The notes: generated by a model not told the origin, from the letters alone. 64,000 bases of DNA from Virgibacillus ndiopensis (GCF_900187325.1 NZ_FZMZ01000005.1:310001-374000), one strand, 5' to 3'. Shown: positions 1-10,174, numbered from the stretch's first letter. Made by a program: numbers and translations.

Positions 1-404
1 ACGATGCATTACAGCCATTGTTTGATGAAGAAATTACTTTGGATGAGGCTTATGATAAAGCAAGTGCACCAATGAAAGATTTTATGGCAAAGCATACGAG
101 ACAAAAGGATTTGGCGTTATTTATGAATTATGCTGAACTTGAAAAGCCAGAAACAGTTCAGGATATACCAATGACAACATTGGTTCCGGCATTTGCCATT
201 AGTGAATTGAAAACAGCATTCCAAATGGGCTTTATGATATTTGTCCCGTTTTTAATTATTGATATGGCTGTAGCAAGTGTCCTTATGTCAATGGGGATGA
301 TGATGTTGCCGCCAGTTATGATATCGTTACCTTTTAAAATATTATTGTTCGTTTTAGTGGATGGCTGGTATTTAATTACTCATTCCTTGTTAGAGGGATT
401 TTAG
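1..404 (+). CDS. fliP: Flagellar export gate protein FliP (3' part)
   Basis: FliP is a membrane subunit of the flagellar type III export gate, acting with FliQ, FliR, FlhA and FlhB. Only the C-terminal part is present: the reading frame is already open at base 3 and stops with TAG at 402-404, so the start lies before the window. The visible segment contains two hydrophobic helices and the FliP signature PPVMISLPFK followed by the conserved DGW near the end. It is the first of an unbroken run of flagellar genes. The identity is clear from the signature and from fliQ and fliR directly downstream. The truncation is a window-edge effect, not a broken gene. Confidence 0.95.
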   Translation, partial: DALQPLFDEEITLDEAYDKASAPMKDFMAKHTRQKDLALFMNYAELEKPETVQDIPMTTLVPAFAISELKTAFQMGFMIFVPFLIIDMAVASVLMSMGMMMLPPVMISLPFKILLFVLVDGWYLITHSLLEGF

Positions 405-422
405 TGAAAGGGGGCTGTTTGT

Positions 423-692
423 TTGAGTAGTGAATTTGTTTTAACTTTAGCCGAAAAAGGTATTTATACAATCTTACTTGTGACAGGACCACTGCTTATA
501 TTAGCGCTTGCAGTCGGACTTTTAGTAAGTATCTTTCAAGCAACAACACAAATTCAGGAACAGACGCTTGCCTTTATCCCCAAAATAGTAGCCGTATTGG
601 TTGGGCTAGTATTTTTTGGACCTTGGATGCTAACAAAAATGGTTGAGTTTACAGTAAATATTTATCAAAATTTAAACCAGTTTGTAGGGTAA
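423..692 (+). CDS. fliQ: Flagellar export gate protein FliQ
   Basis: This small export gate subunit has 89 residues, the usual length. It has two hydrophobic helices (about residues 14-38 and 52-76) separated by the conserved FQATTQIQEQTL stretch typical of FliQ and its type III secretion relatives. The start is TTG at 423, preceded by a GAAAGGGGG ribosome binding site near 406-414. It sits 18 bases after fliP and 3 bases before fliR. Order and sequence leave no realistic alternative. Confidence 0.95.
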   Translation: MSSEFVLTLAEKGIYTILLVTGPLLILALAVGLLVSIFQATTQIQEQTLAFIPKIVAVLVGLVFFGPWMLTKMVEFTVNIYQNLNQFVG

Positions 693-695
693 AGC

Positions 696-1475
696 ATGTT
701 AGACATAATTAATTTAGAGAGTATACCTGTTTTTTTATTGATATTTGTACGTGTTGCAGCTTTCTTTGTAACACTGCCATTGTTCTCGTATCGAACAATA
801 CCAACTCCATTTAAAATAGGATTTAGTTTTTTTCTGGCATTTATTATGTATTATACCGTTGATGTATCAACTATTCCGTTTGACGAGATGTATTTAATGT
901 TACTGATAAAAGAAGCATTAGTTGGATTATTAGTTGGTTTAATCGCTTATATCATTTTAGCCGCGATTCAAATTGCCGGAGGTTTTATTGATTTTCAAAT
1001 GGGTTTTGCAATTGCTAATGTAATAGATCCGCAAACTGGTGCCCAAAGCCCATTAACAGGCCAATATTTTTATATTATTGCCCTACTATTTTTATTATCG
1101 GTTAATGGACATCATTTATTAATAGATGGAATTTTTTATAGCTATAATTTAATTCCGATTGATGCATTTATTCCATTCCAAGATGGATCAATTGTTGATT
1201 TTGTTATTGATATTTTCAATCAAATGTTTCTTATAGCATTTCAAATGTCAATACCAATCGTTGGTTGTTTATTTTTAGTCGATGTTGCTCTTGGTATTAT
1301 TGCTAGAACAGTACCACAATTAAATGTATTTGTTGTAGGGCTGCCATTAAAAATACTTGTAAGCTTTATTGTTATATTGTTGTTTCTTAGTTTATATGTT
1401 GTGTTGGTTCGAAGTCTGTTTGAAACGACGTTTGATACAATGAGAGGCCTCATGCAACTCTTCGGGGGTGCTTAA
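696..1475 (+). CDS. fliR: Flagellar export gate protein FliR
   Basis: FliR is an integral membrane subunit of the flagellar export gate. The 259 residues match the family length and are almost entirely hydrophobic, with about six predicted membrane helices. The family segment around residues 95-118, with GFIDFQMGFAIANVIDP, is recognisable, as is the LPLKILVSF motif near the C terminus. The ATG at 696 follows the fliQ stop by three bases, with an AGGGTAAAG ribosome binding site inside the end of fliQ, so the two are probably translationally coupled. Confidence 0.95.
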   Translation: MLDIINLESIPVFLLIFVRVAAFFVTLPLFSYRTIPTPFKIGFSFFLAFIMYYTVDVSTIPFDEMYLMLLIKEALVGLLVGLIAYIILAAIQIAGGFIDFQMGFAIANVIDPQTGAQSPLTGQYFYIIALLFLLSVNGHHLLIDGIFYSYNLIPIDAFIPFQDGSIVDFVIDIFNQMFLIAFQMSIPIVGCLFLVDVALGIIARTVPQLNVFVVGLPLKILVSFIVILLFLSLYVVLVRSLFETTFDTMRGLMQLFGGA

Positions 1476-1476
1476 C

Positions 1477-2556
1477 TTGCAATTACAACTAGATTTACAA
1501 TTTTTTGCAGGCGAAAAGACAGAGAAAGCAACACCAAAAAAACGGCAGGATTCACGGAAAAAGGGTCAAGTTGCCAAAAGTCAGGATATTAATACAGCTT
1601 TCTTGTTATTTTTCACATTTATGGTTTTATATATTTTTGGCGGATTTATGAAAAAAGGGATGACGTCATTATTTCAAACATCTTTCACTGAGTATATCCA
1701 ATGGGACCTAACAGAAAATAGTGTTCATCAGGTTTTTTTGGAATCAACAATAGAAATAGCGAAAATTATTGCACCTATAATGGTGATTGCAATTGTTGCT
1801 GGACTGGCTTCTAATTTCACACAAATTGGTTTCCTATTTACTACTGAACCTTTGAAACTAGATTTGAAAAAGATAGATCCAATTCAAGGTGCAAAAAAGA
1901 TTTTTTCGATGAGAGCAATTGTTGAATTGTTAAAATCGTTATTAAAAATAGTATTTATAAGCGCGATAACTTTTTTTGTTATCTGGTTGTATAAAGATGA
2001 TATGATGATGCTTTCGTTTAAATCGGTTGAAAACGCTCTAGGATTTTTCGGTAAAATTACAATAATAATGGGGATTTCAGCGACATTTGCCTTGTTGTTT
2101 ATTGCAGTAATTGATTATACCTATCAAAGATATGACTTTGAAAAAAGTATTAAAATGTCTAAACAGGATCTCAAGGATGAACATAAGAACATGGAAGGGG
2201 ATCCATTAATAAAATCAAAAATTAAAGAAAAACAACGTCAAATGGCAATGAGACGTATGATGAGTGAGGTTCCAAATGCAGATGTTGTTATTACAAACCC
2301 AACGCATTTCGCGATTGCTATAAAATACGACGATACGAAAGCGAGTGCACCATATGTAGTAGCAAAAGGAGTAGACCATCTTGCGTATCGTATAAAAGAA
2401 ATTGCCAAGGCAAACGATGTTGTAACAGTTGAAAATAGACCACTAGCAAGAGGGCTATACGATGCGATAGAAATTAATGACATCATACCAGAGGAATTTT
2501 ACCAAGCAGTTGCAGAAATATTAGCTTATGTCTATCGACTGGAAAATAAAGTTTAG
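1477..2556 (+). CDS. flhB: Flagellar export switch protein FlhB
   Basis: FlhB sets substrate specificity of the flagellar export machine and cleaves itself. The autocleavage motif NPTH is at residues 274-277, ahead of the typical C-terminal domain, and about four membrane helices lie in residues 30-210. The N terminus reads LQLDLQFFAGEKTEKAT, as in other FlhB proteins. I chose the TTG at 1477 (359 residues) because the GGGGG at 1464-1468 sits eight bases upstream and the N terminus then matches the family. A GTG at 1468, overlapping the end of fliR, would add three residues. Confidence 0.95.
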   Translation: MQLQLDLQFFAGEKTEKATPKKRQDSRKKGQVAKSQDINTAFLLFFTFMVLYIFGGFMKKGMTSLFQTSFTEYIQWDLTENSVHQVFLESTIEIAKIIAPIMVIAIVAGLASNFTQIGFLFTTEPLKLDLKKIDPIQGAKKIFSMRAIVELLKSLLKIVFISAITFFVIWLYKDDMMMLSFKSVENALGFFGKITIIMGISATFALLFIAVIDYTYQRYDFEKSIKMSKQDLKDEHKNMEGDPLIKSKIKEKQRQMAMRRMMSEVPNADVVITNPTHFAIAIKYDDTKASAPYVVAKGVDHLAYRIKEIAKANDVVTVENRPLARGLYDAIEINDIIPEEFYQAVAEILAYVYRLENKV

Positions 2557-2574
2557 CATTAAGGGGAGTCATCA

Positions 2575-4608
2575 ATGAAGGCACGCGATTTGTCTGTACT
2601 TTTAGGAGTTATATTAATTATTGTTATGTTAGTTGTTCCGCTACCGGGATGGCTATTAAGTGTACTTATTTTATTTAATATCTCACTCGCACTTATTGTT
2701 ATTTTAGTTTCGATGAATACACAGGAAGCATTACAGTTTTCGATATTTCCTTCTCTCTTATTGCTATTGACCTTATTTAGACTAGCTTTAAATGTATCGA
2801 CTACTAGATCTATATTGTCAGAAGCCGAAGCTGGCGGTGTTGTTGCAACGTTTGGATCGTTTGTAATTGGTGATAATCCGTTAGTTGGTTTTGTTGTATT
2901 TATTATATTAGTTATTATCCAATTTTTAGTTATTACCAAAGGATCTGAACGTGTATCAGAAGTAGCTGCACGTTTTACACTTGATGCAATGCCAGGGAAG
3001 CAAATGAGTATTGATGCTGATTTAAATGCAGGGCTAATCTCTGAGCAACAAGCAAAGGAACGACGTGAAAAGGTAGAACAGGAAGCCGATTTCCATGGAG
3101 CAATGGACGGGGCAAGTAAATTTGTTAAAGGTGATGCGGTTGCGGGTATTATCATCGTATTAATCAATATAATTTTTGGATTAATCATTGGTATGGTGCA
3201 AATGGATTTTACCTTCACTGAAGCAATCAACACCTATATGCGTTTAACAGTCGGTGATGGTTTAGTGAGCCAAATTCCTGCATTATTAATTTCTACAGCT
3301 ACAGGTATTGTTGTGACAAGAACGGCATCTTCCGGTAATTTAGGTAGTGACGTTACTTCACAATTATTACAATACCCAAAACTTTTATTTATCGCAGCAG
3401 GTACGATTTTCCTGCTTGGTCTTACACCAATCAATTTCTTTTTAACAACAACGATTGCAGGATTATTAGCTCTTAGTGGCTACATGCTACTTCAGCAATC
3501 ACGCGTGCAAGAAATACCTGATATCGAAGAAGAAGAGGAAACCGAAAGTTCGAGTATGAAATCTCCAGAAAATGTCGTAGATCTATTAAATATGGATCCG
3601 ATTGAATTCGAGTTTGGGTATGCATTAATTCCATTAGTGGATACAGGTCAAGGTGGGGATTTATTGGATCGAGTCATTATGATAAGAAGGCAGCTAGCAA
3701 TTGAGCTAGGAATCGTAATACCGGTTGTGAGAATTCGTGATAATATCCAGCTTAACCCTAACGAATATCGTTTAAAAATAAAAGGGAATGAAGTTGCTTT
3801 TGGTGAGTTGCTATTAGACCATTACTTAGCAATGACGCCTGACATTGATAATGATGGGTTGGACGGGATTGAAACAAAAGAACCTGCTTTTGGTTTACCT
3901 GCGAAGTGGATTTCAGAAGATAGTAAAGATGAAGCCGAATTAACTGGTTATACAGTTGTTGACCCGCCGTCGGTAGTATCTACACATATTACAGAAGTAA
4001 TAAAACAACATGCTCATACGCTACTTGGACGCCAGGAAACGAAACAATTGATCGATCATTTAAAAGAAAATTATCCTATTCTCGTAGAAGAGGTTACACC
4101 GGAGCCATTAAGTATTGGTGATATACAAAAAGTGCTTGCAAAGCTTTTAAAAGAAAATATCTCTATACGTAACCTGCCGATCATTTTTGAAACATTAGCT
4201 GATTTTTCAAAAATGACTAATGACACAGAACTGTTAGGGGAATATGTAAGACAGTCATTGTCAGCACAGATTACGAAGCAATACGTAAATAATGATCTAT
4301 CATTAAAAGTAATTACAGTTTCAGGTAGTGTTGAAAAGATGATTGCAGAGGGTATACAACAAACAGAGCATGGAAATTATTTAGCTTTGGATCCTGAATC
4401 GCAACAATCTATTATTAAAACAATTCATGACGAAGTAGAAAAATTGTCATTACAGGAAGAAACGGCAATTGTTCTGTGCTCTCCAGCAATACGCATGTAC
4501 CTAAAGCAATTGCTAGAGCGCTTCTTACCTCAGGTAGTTGTATTATCGTATAATGAATTAGAACCGAATGTACAGGTTCAAAGTGTTGGAGTGGTGAATG
4601 TAGCATGA
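2575..4608 (+). CDS. flhA: Flagellar export gate protein FlhA
   Basis: FlhA is the large export gate component that binds cargo-chaperone complexes. It has 677 residues, the usual Bacillus length. Residues 1 to about 305 hold some eight membrane helices and the conserved cytoplasmic loop with DAMPGKQMSIDADLNAG. A highly acidic linker (DIEEEEETESSS, about residues 315-327) joins this to the C-terminal cytoplasmic domain. The ATG at 2575 is preceded by AAGGGGAG. The last codons overlap flhF (ATG at 4605), an arrangement suited to translational coupling. A long antisense frame at 2559-3233 is a shadow. Confidence 0.96.
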   Translation: MKARDLSVLLGVILIIVMLVVPLPGWLLSVLILFNISLALIVILVSMNTQEALQFSIFPSLLLLLTLFRLALNVSTTRSILSEAEAGGVVATFGSFVIGDNPLVGFVVFIILVIIQFLVITKGSERVSEVAARFTLDAMPGKQMSIDADLNAGLISEQQAKERREKVEQEADFHGAMDGASKFVKGDAVAGIIIVLINIIFGLIIGMVQMDFTFTEAINTYMRLTVGDGLVSQIPALLISTATGIVVTRTASSGNLGSDVTSQLLQYPKLLFIAAGTIFLLGLTPINFFLTTTIAGLLALSGYMLLQQSRVQEIPDIEEEEETESSSMKSPENVVDLLNMDPIEFEFGYALIPLVDTGQGGDLLDRVIMIRRQLAIELGIVIPVVRIRDNIQLNPNEYRLKIKGNEVAFGELLLDHYLAMTPDIDNDGLDGIETKEPAFGLPAKWISEDSKDEAELTGYTVVDPPSVVSTHITEVIKQHAHTLLGRQETKQLIDHLKENYPILVEEVTPEPLSIGDIQKVLAKLLKENISIRNLPIIFETLADFSKMTNDTELLGEYVRQSLSAQITKQYVNNDLSLKVITVSGSVEKMIAEGIQQTEHGNYLALDPESQQSIIKTIHDEVEKLSLQEETAIVLCSPAIRMYLKQLLERFLPQVVVLSYNELEPNVQVQSVGVVNVA

Positions 4609-5720
4609 AGGTAAAAAAATACGTAGCACCAACAATGCCAGAAGCAATGAATCAAATTCGAAAAGAGCTTGGTGCAAATGCAGTCATTTTAAATTCAAAA
4701 GAAATTAACCAAGGTGGCTTTTTGGGGTTTTTTAAGAAGCGGAAAATTGAAGTAGTTGCTGCCCTTGATCCACAGCCACATGCACCTAAAACAACTAATG
4801 CCAATAAAACTATTATCGAAAAACAAGAAGTTAGTAAAAATAATGCTAACGATAATGTATTACATGAAATTAAACATTTAAAGAAAATTATTGAACAGCA
4901 GTCTTTACAGACGAAACATAATTATAAACCTGATTATAAACTAGTATATCAACATTTATTAGACCAAGAGATGGAAGTGGACCTAGCATCACAATTGATC
5001 GATGACGTAGTAAAACAACACGAGAAAAAGGCAATTGAAGCAACTCCTAATCAAATTTTTCAAGATGTAAAATGTCAAATTACGAACAAATTACACAAAC
5101 TGTCTTTTGAAGGTGTAACATATGCAAAGAAAATAGTTCATTTTGTTGGGCCAACAGGTGTAGGTAAAACGACAACCATAGCTAAGGTAGCTGCGAAAAG
5201 TATGTTGAACGATCAGAAAAAGGTTGCATTTATTACGGCAGATACATATCGTATTGCAGCAATTGAACAGTTAAAAACGTACGCAAGAATTTTAGATGTA
5301 CCTATTGAAGTTGCATATAATATCGAGGATTATAAAGACGCGGTCAATAAGTTTTCGGATTATGATTTAATCCTTGTTGATACAGCTGGAAGAAATTTTC
5401 GTGAAAAAAAATATGTTGATGAGCTAAAACGTAGCATTCAATTTGAGGCAGATATAGAAACATACCTTGTTCTATCACTAACTGCGAAGCCTAAAGATAT
5501 CAATGATATATTTAACCAATTTCAGCATATACCCATAAAAGAGCTTATCTTTACAAAAGTTGACGAAACAACGCAATACGGCAGTATGCTCAATGTCATG
5601 TTAAACAACAACAAAGGAATAGCGTATCTTACTAATGGACAAGACGTACCTGATGATTTAATTCAGCCCACACCAGAATTAATAGGAAGCTATCTCATAG
5701 GAGAAAATTGTGATGCGTGA
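4605..5720 (+). CDS. flhF: Signal-recognition-type GTPase FlhF
   Basis: FlhF is an SRP-family GTPase that places the flagellar basal body. It has 371 residues. A basic, variable N-terminal B domain (to about residue 120) is followed by an N region and the G domain with P-loop GPTGVGKTTT near residues 182-191, then TADTYRIAAIEQL and DTAGR. It overlaps flhA by four bases and runs 10 bases past the GTG/ATG start of flhG. FlhF and FlhG normally act as a pair, FlhG stimulating FlhF GTPase activity, which fits the coupling seen here. Confidence 0.95.
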   Translation: MKVKKYVAPTMPEAMNQIRKELGANAVILNSKEINQGGFLGFFKKRKIEVVAALDPQPHAPKTTNANKTIIEKQEVSKNNANDNVLHEIKHLKKIIEQQSLQTKHNYKPDYKLVYQHLLDQEMEVDLASQLIDDVVKQHEKKAIEATPNQIFQDVKCQITNKLHKLSFEGVTYAKKIVHFVGPTGVGKTTTIAKVAAKSMLNDQKKVAFITADTYRIAAIEQLKTYARILDVPIEVAYNIEDYKDAVNKFSDYDLILVDTAGRNFREKKYVDELKRSIQFEADIETYLVLSLTAKPKDINDIFNQFQHIPIKELIFTKVDETTQYGSMLNVMLNNNKGIAYLTNGQDVPDDLIQPTPELIGSYLIGENCDA

Positions 5721-6576
5721 TCAAGCAACAAATTTACGGCATAAATTGTCCATTTCCAAAAACCCTAAACATGCAAAAACAATTTCTATTGTTAGTGGTA
5801 AAGGTGGAGTTGGGAAATCGAACTTTGCGTTAAATTTTTCATTAGAATTGGTAAAACAACAAAATAAGGTTCTCTTATTTGATTTGGATGTTGGAATGGG
5901 GAATATTGATATATTAATGGGTCTAAAGGCTGAAAAAACAATTGTCGATATGTTTAATGAGCAGCTTTATATTTATGATATCATTGAAAAAGGGCCAGAG
6001 GATCTCGCATATATTGCGGCAGGTTCAGGTTTAACAGATTTTTTTTCCATGGACCAAACAAAAATGGAATTTTTTTTAAAGCAGTATAATGGTTTAGTCC
6101 AAATGTATGACTTTATCATTTTCGACATGGGTGCTGGTGCAACACACGACAGTTTTGCGTTTATTAGGTCATCTGATGAGTGTTTCGTTATTACAACCCC
6201 AGAGCCTACTTCCATTACAGATGGATATGGAATGATTAAGCATATTGTAAACAATACGAAAAAAATGCCGATATATGTGGTAATGAACCGTTCAGCTTCG
6301 AAAAAACATGGGTTAAAAGCCCTAGATAGATTCGCTGGCGTTATTAGACAATTTTTGCATGTAGATGTTCGGCTAATGGGGGTCCTTCCAGATGATAAAA
6401 CGGTTCAGACTGCTGTCACGAGACAAATACCTTATCTATTATTAAATGATAAAGCAGCTATTTCAAAATCTATGAAACAAATCGTTTCTAATTATCTATC
6501 TAATTCAGTTGCCCTATCTACAACGGAGCCTTTATCTTTCGTACAAAAAATAAAACAACTAATGATTGAGAGGTAA
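5713..6576 (+). CDS. flhG: MinD-like ATPase FlhG (YlxH)
   Basis: FlhG is a MinD/ParA-type P-loop ATPase that regulates flagellar number and position through FlhF. The deviant Walker A motif GKGGVGKS lies near residues 30-37, followed by FDLDVGMGN and FDMGAG. I chose ATG at 5713 (287 residues) because AGGAG at 5699-5703 is well spaced from it. A GTG immediately before it (5710) would add one residue. The C terminus is basic and amphipathic, as expected for membrane binding. It overlaps the end of flhF. Confidence 0.93.
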   Translation: MRDQATNLRHKLSISKNPKHAKTISIVSGKGGVGKSNFALNFSLELVKQQNKVLLFDLDVGMGNIDILMGLKAEKTIVDMFNEQLYIYDIIEKGPEDLAYIAAGSGLTDFFSMDQTKMEFFLKQYNGLVQMYDFIIFDMGAGATHDSFAFIRSSDECFVITTPEPTSITDGYGMIKHIVNNTKKMPIYVVMNRSASKKHGLKALDRFAGVIRQFLHVDVRLMGVLPDDKTVQTAVTRQIPYLLLNDKAAISKSMKQIVSNYLSNSVALSTTEPLSFVQKIKQLMIER

Positions 6577-6583
6577 CCCCCAA

Positions 6584-7639
6584 ATGAATCCGATACGTGT
6601 TTTAGTGATTGATGATTCAGCATTTATGCGTAAAATGATTTCAGATATTTTGTCAAGTGAAAATCGTATCGAAATCATTGGTACAGCAAGAAATGGGGAA
6701 GATGGGATTAAAAAAATTAATGAACTTGCCCCTGATGTTGTTACATTAGACGTTGAAATGCCTAAAATGGATGGAATTTCTGCATTACAGAAAATAATGG
6801 AAACTAATCCACTCCCTGTGGTTATGTTATCAAGTGTAACTATGGAAGGCGCAAGGAAAACCGTTCAAGCCATTTCAACTGGTGCTGTTGATTTTATTTC
6901 AAAACCGTCTGGTGCAATATCGTTAGACATAGCGACGATAAAAGAGGAAATCATATCTAAGGTTGTCACAGCATCACAAGTAAAACTATCAAAAAAGAAG
7001 CCGGAGATCACCCATGTTAATTCAGGAATTAGAGAGCCAGTTTCTTATTCACAGAAACATTCTAGGTCTATTGTTGCAATAGGTACATCAACTGGTGGAC
7101 CACGAGCTTTACAACGGGTGTTAACTGATTTGCCAGATGATTTTCAGACCCCAATTGTAATTGTGCAACACATGCCGGCAGGTTTCACAAAGTCACTAGC
7201 AGACAGATTGAACACGTTATCAGGGATACATATTAAGGAAGCGGAGCATGGAGAGATTATTCAACAGAATACAGCGTATATTGCTCCTGGGAATTACCAT
7301 ATGCGTATACGTGAGGCTGGAACAGCTCTTGCAGTCGAATTAACACAGGATTCTACTCTTCACGGACATAGGCCAGCAGTAGATGTATTATTCAATTCAG
7401 TGTCACACCTGAACAAAATTAATAAACTTGCCGTAATTTTAACTGGAATGGGAAGTGACGGATCAGATGGGATTAAACACTTGAAGGAAAAAGATCCAAA
7501 TGCATTCGTTATTGCAGAGTCAGAAGAATCATCAGTTGTTTATGGAATGCCAAAAGCAGCAGTGAAGACAAATTGCGTAAATAAGATTATTCATTTACAT
7601 CATGTTGGTGAAACCATAACATATTTAGATAAAAATTAG
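6584..7639 (+). CDS. cheB: Chemotaxis methylesterase/deamidase CheB
   Basis: CheB removes methyl groups from chemoreceptor glutamates and is activated by phosphorylation from CheA. The N-terminal receiver domain carries the phospho-acceptor Asp56 (LDVEMPKMDG). The C-terminal esterase domain carries the triad as Ser169 (GTSTGG), His196 (QHMPAG) and Asp292 (GMGSDG). I placed the start at ATG 6584 (351 residues): GAGAGG at 6568-6573 is correctly spaced and the protein then begins MNPIRVLVIDD. A frame extension to 6566 would lack a suitable ribosome binding site. Confidence 0.95.
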   Translation: MNPIRVLVIDDSAFMRKMISDILSSENRIEIIGTARNGEDGIKKINELAPDVVTLDVEMPKMDGISALQKIMETNPLPVVMLSSVTMEGARKTVQAISTGAVDFISKPSGAISLDIATIKEEIISKVVTASQVKLSKKKPEITHVNSGIREPVSYSQKHSRSIVAIGTSTGGPRALQRVLTDLPDDFQTPIVIVQHMPAGFTKSLADRLNTLSGIHIKEAEHGEIIQQNTAYIAPGNYHMRIREAGTALAVELTQDSTLHGHRPAVDVLFNSVSHLNKINKLAVILTGMGSDGSDGIKHLKEKDPNAFVIAESEESSVVYGMPKAAVKTNCVNKIIHLHHVGETITYLDKN

Positions 7640-7650
7640 GGGGATGTAGA

Positions 7651-9675
7651 GTGGATACAACACAATATATGGATGTTTTCATTGATGAAAGCAACGAACA
7701 TTTAGAAGTTTTGTATAAACAGCTTTTAGAATTGGAAAAAAATCCAACAGAAAAAGCAATAATTGGCGAAATCTTTCGTGCTGCACATACATTAAAAGGA
7801 ATGTCTGCAACAATGGGGTATAATGACCTAGCAAATCTGACCCATAAATTAGAAAATGTGTTCGATGGAATTCGGTATGATAAAATTACTGTCCAAACAG
7901 ATATGATGGATATTCTTTTTGAAACAGTTGACCACTTAAATGCAATGGTAGAGGATATTTCAAGCGGAGGTGATGGAAAAAGGGATGTTAGTCAAATTGT
8001 TTCTTATCTCGAAAGAATCGAAAAAGGAGATCAAATTGAACAAGCAGGTGAAACGGTACAAAAACCGTCCGTTAGCCAAAGTTCACTTAAAACAATTACG
8101 ACATTAGACGAATTTGAGATAGCAATTTTAAATGAATCAGCTGAAAGAGGATTCTCTAATTATGAAATTACTGTGACGCTTCGTGATGATTGCTTACTAA
8201 AAGGTGCGCGTGTATTCATGGTCTTCGAAGTATTAGAAAAGCTTGGCGAAGTAATTAAATCAGAACCATCTGTTAATGATTTAGAAGAAGAAAATTTTGA
8301 AAACTCATTTACGGTTATTTTAGTTTCAAAACAAGGTGAACAAGAGATACAGGATAAAATTAAGAAAGTTTCTGAGATTGATAATGTGGAAGTCAATCAT
8401 TTCTCTATCGCTACTTATGAAAAAGGAAGTAAACAAAATGCTGTAAAACAGGATAACGAGACCGCTAATGATCAATCGAAATCTTCTTCAACGAATTCAG
8501 AGAAAAGCACTGTTAAATCATCTGCAAATAAGACAATCAGAGTTAATATTGAACGTTTAGACGTTTTGATGAATCTGTTCGAGGAATTGGTTATTGATCG
8601 TGGAAGATTAGAACAGATATCTGGCGAGTTGAATCATCAAGATCTTCAGGAAACAGTTGAACGAATGTCAAGAGTCTCAGGTGATTTACAAAGTATTATT
8701 TTGACAATGCGTATGGTTCCCGTTGATCAAGTGTTTAACAGATTTCCTCGTATGATACGTAAATTAGCTCGTGACTTGAATAAAAATGTTGCCATTGACA
8801 TCATTGGTGCTGAAACGGAGTTAGATCGGACAGTTATAGATGAAATTGGTGATCCACTCGTACATTTAATTAGAAACGCGATGGATCATGGTATTGAAAC
8901 CCCACAGGAAAGACTTAAAAAAGGTAAGCCGGAACAAGGTACCATTAGATTGCAAGCCTATCATAGCGGGAATCATGTTTTCATTGAAATAGCCGATGAT
9001 GGGGCAGGTATTAACAAAGAAAAAGTGTTAGAAAAGGCAATTTCCAATGAAGTTATTAGTAGAAATCATGCTGAAACATTAACTGATAAGCAGATATATG
9101 AGCTGATTATGGAGAGCGGCTTTTCAACTGCAGATACAATATCAGATATATCTGGCCGCGGAGTTGGATTGGATGTCGTTAAAAATACGATTGAATCATT
9201 AGGTGGCAATATATCAATTGACGCAACGGTTGATAAAGGATCCATTTTCTCTATTCAACTTCCATTAACATTATCTATTATTTCAGTGTTATTGGTCGAA
9301 TTGAAAGAGGAAAAATACGCTATTCCATTGTCGTCAATTATTGAAACGGCGATTATTCATAAAGATCAAATCATGCATGCACATAATAAAAAGGTAATTG
9401 ATTTTAGGGGTAAAGTAGTTCCTTTAGCATTTTTAAATGATATTTTCAATGTTTCTCAAGAAGATACCAACGATTCGGACTTTGTTTCCATTGTAATAGT
9501 AAGAAAAGGAGATAAAATGGCTGGACTTGTAGTGGATTCGTTTATAGGACAACAAGAAGTGGTATTAAAAACACTAGGTAACTATTTATCAAATGTTTTT
9601 GCGATTTCAGGTGCAACGATCCTTGGTGATGGACAAGTTGCGTTAATTGTTGACAGTAATGCTTTAATCAAATAG
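7651..9675 (+). CDS. cheA: Chemotaxis histidine kinase CheA
   Basis: CheA is the kinase of chemotaxis, passing phosphate to CheY and CheB. In its 674 residues the P1 domain carries the phosphorylated His46 in AHTLKGM. P2 follows around residues 150-250, then a low-complexity Ser/Asn/Lys linker (about 255-295). The P3 dimerisation helices come next, then the ATPase domain with the N box (RNAMDHG), G1 (DDGAG) and G2 (GRGVGLDVV), and the C-terminal CheW-like P5 domain. The GTG start at 7651 follows AGGGGGATG. Eleven bases separate it from cheB. Confidence 0.96.
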   Translation: MDTTQYMDVFIDESNEHLEVLYKQLLELEKNPTEKAIIGEIFRAAHTLKGMSATMGYNDLANLTHKLENVFDGIRYDKITVQTDMMDILFETVDHLNAMVEDISSGGDGKRDVSQIVSYLERIEKGDQIEQAGETVQKPSVSQSSLKTITTLDEFEIAILNESAERGFSNYEITVTLRDDCLLKGARVFMVFEVLEKLGEVIKSEPSVNDLEEENFENSFTVILVSKQGEQEIQDKIKKVSEIDNVEVNHFSIATYEKGSKQNAVKQDNETANDQSKSSSTNSEKSTVKSSANKTIRVNIERLDVLMNLFEELVIDRGRLEQISGELNHQDLQETVERMSRVSGDLQSIILTMRMVPVDQVFNRFPRMIRKLARDLNKNVAIDIIGAETELDRTVIDEIGDPLVHLIRNAMDHGIETPQERLKKGKPEQGTIRLQAYHSGNHVFIEIADDGAGINKEKVLEKAISNEVISRNHAETLTDKQIYELIMESGFSTADTISDISGRGVGLDVVKNTIESLGGNISIDATVDKGSIFSIQLPLTLSIISVLLVELKEEKYAIPLSSIIETAIIHKDQIMHAHNKKVIDFRGKVVPLAFLNDIFNVSQEDTNDSDFVSIVIVRKGDKMAGLVVDSFIGQQEVVLKTLGNYLSNVFAISGATILGDGQVALIVDSNALIK

Positions 9676-9698
9676 TTAGATTTAGGGGGAGTTTAATA

Positions 9699-10169
9699 AT
9701 GGCAAATGAGACAGTAATCGATAAAAAAGTAATTGTTTTTCAATTAAAGGATGAGGAATATGCCGTTTCGGTACAACAGGTTGGATCCATTGAACGGATT
9801 ATGCCAATTACCCGAGTTCCGCAAACAGCAAACTTTGTAAAAGGTGTTATTAATTTACGGGGCGTAGTTACTCCAATCATCGATTTACGTGTACGCTTTG
9901 GCATGGAGGATACAGACTTTAGTGAGTCAACACGCATTATCATTGTATATATGGATGACATGGAAGTTGGTTTAATCGTCGATGCAGCAAATGATGTTAT
10001 CGATATACCAGAAAGTGCAATTGAACCTGCACCAGAAGTAGTAGGGACAGTAGATGTCGATTATATTGAAGGTGTTGCTAAGCTTGATAATCGTCTATTA
10101 ATTTTACTTGATTTACAAAGAGTGCTGTCGAAAGAAGAAATCAACGAGTTAAAAACAGTTGAAGGATAG
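9699..10169 (+). CDS. cheW: Chemotaxis coupling protein CheW
   Basis: CheW bridges chemoreceptors and CheA. It has 156 residues and a single CheW/SH3-like domain with the conserved VKGVINLRG..TPIIDLR core (about residues 46-66) and the C-terminal YIEGVAKLD. It lies between cheA and cheC. The ATG at 9699 follows AGGGGGAG by eight bases. Length and context fit CheW better than CheV, because no receiver domain is attached. Confidence 0.95.
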   Translation: MANETVIDKKVIVFQLKDEEYAVSVQQVGSIERIMPITRVPQTANFVKGVINLRGVVTPIIDLRVRFGMEDTDFSESTRIIIVYMDDMEVGLIVDAANDVIDIPESAIEPAPEVVGTVDVDYIEGVAKLDNRLLILLDLQRVLSKEEINELKTVEG

Positions 10170-10174
10170 CATCC

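Noticed and set aside
2559-3233. 224-codon open frame on the minus strand within flhA
   Set aside because: It lies fully antisense to a clear flhA, has no ribosome binding site and a Ser/Thr/Ile-rich composition typical of a shadow frame.
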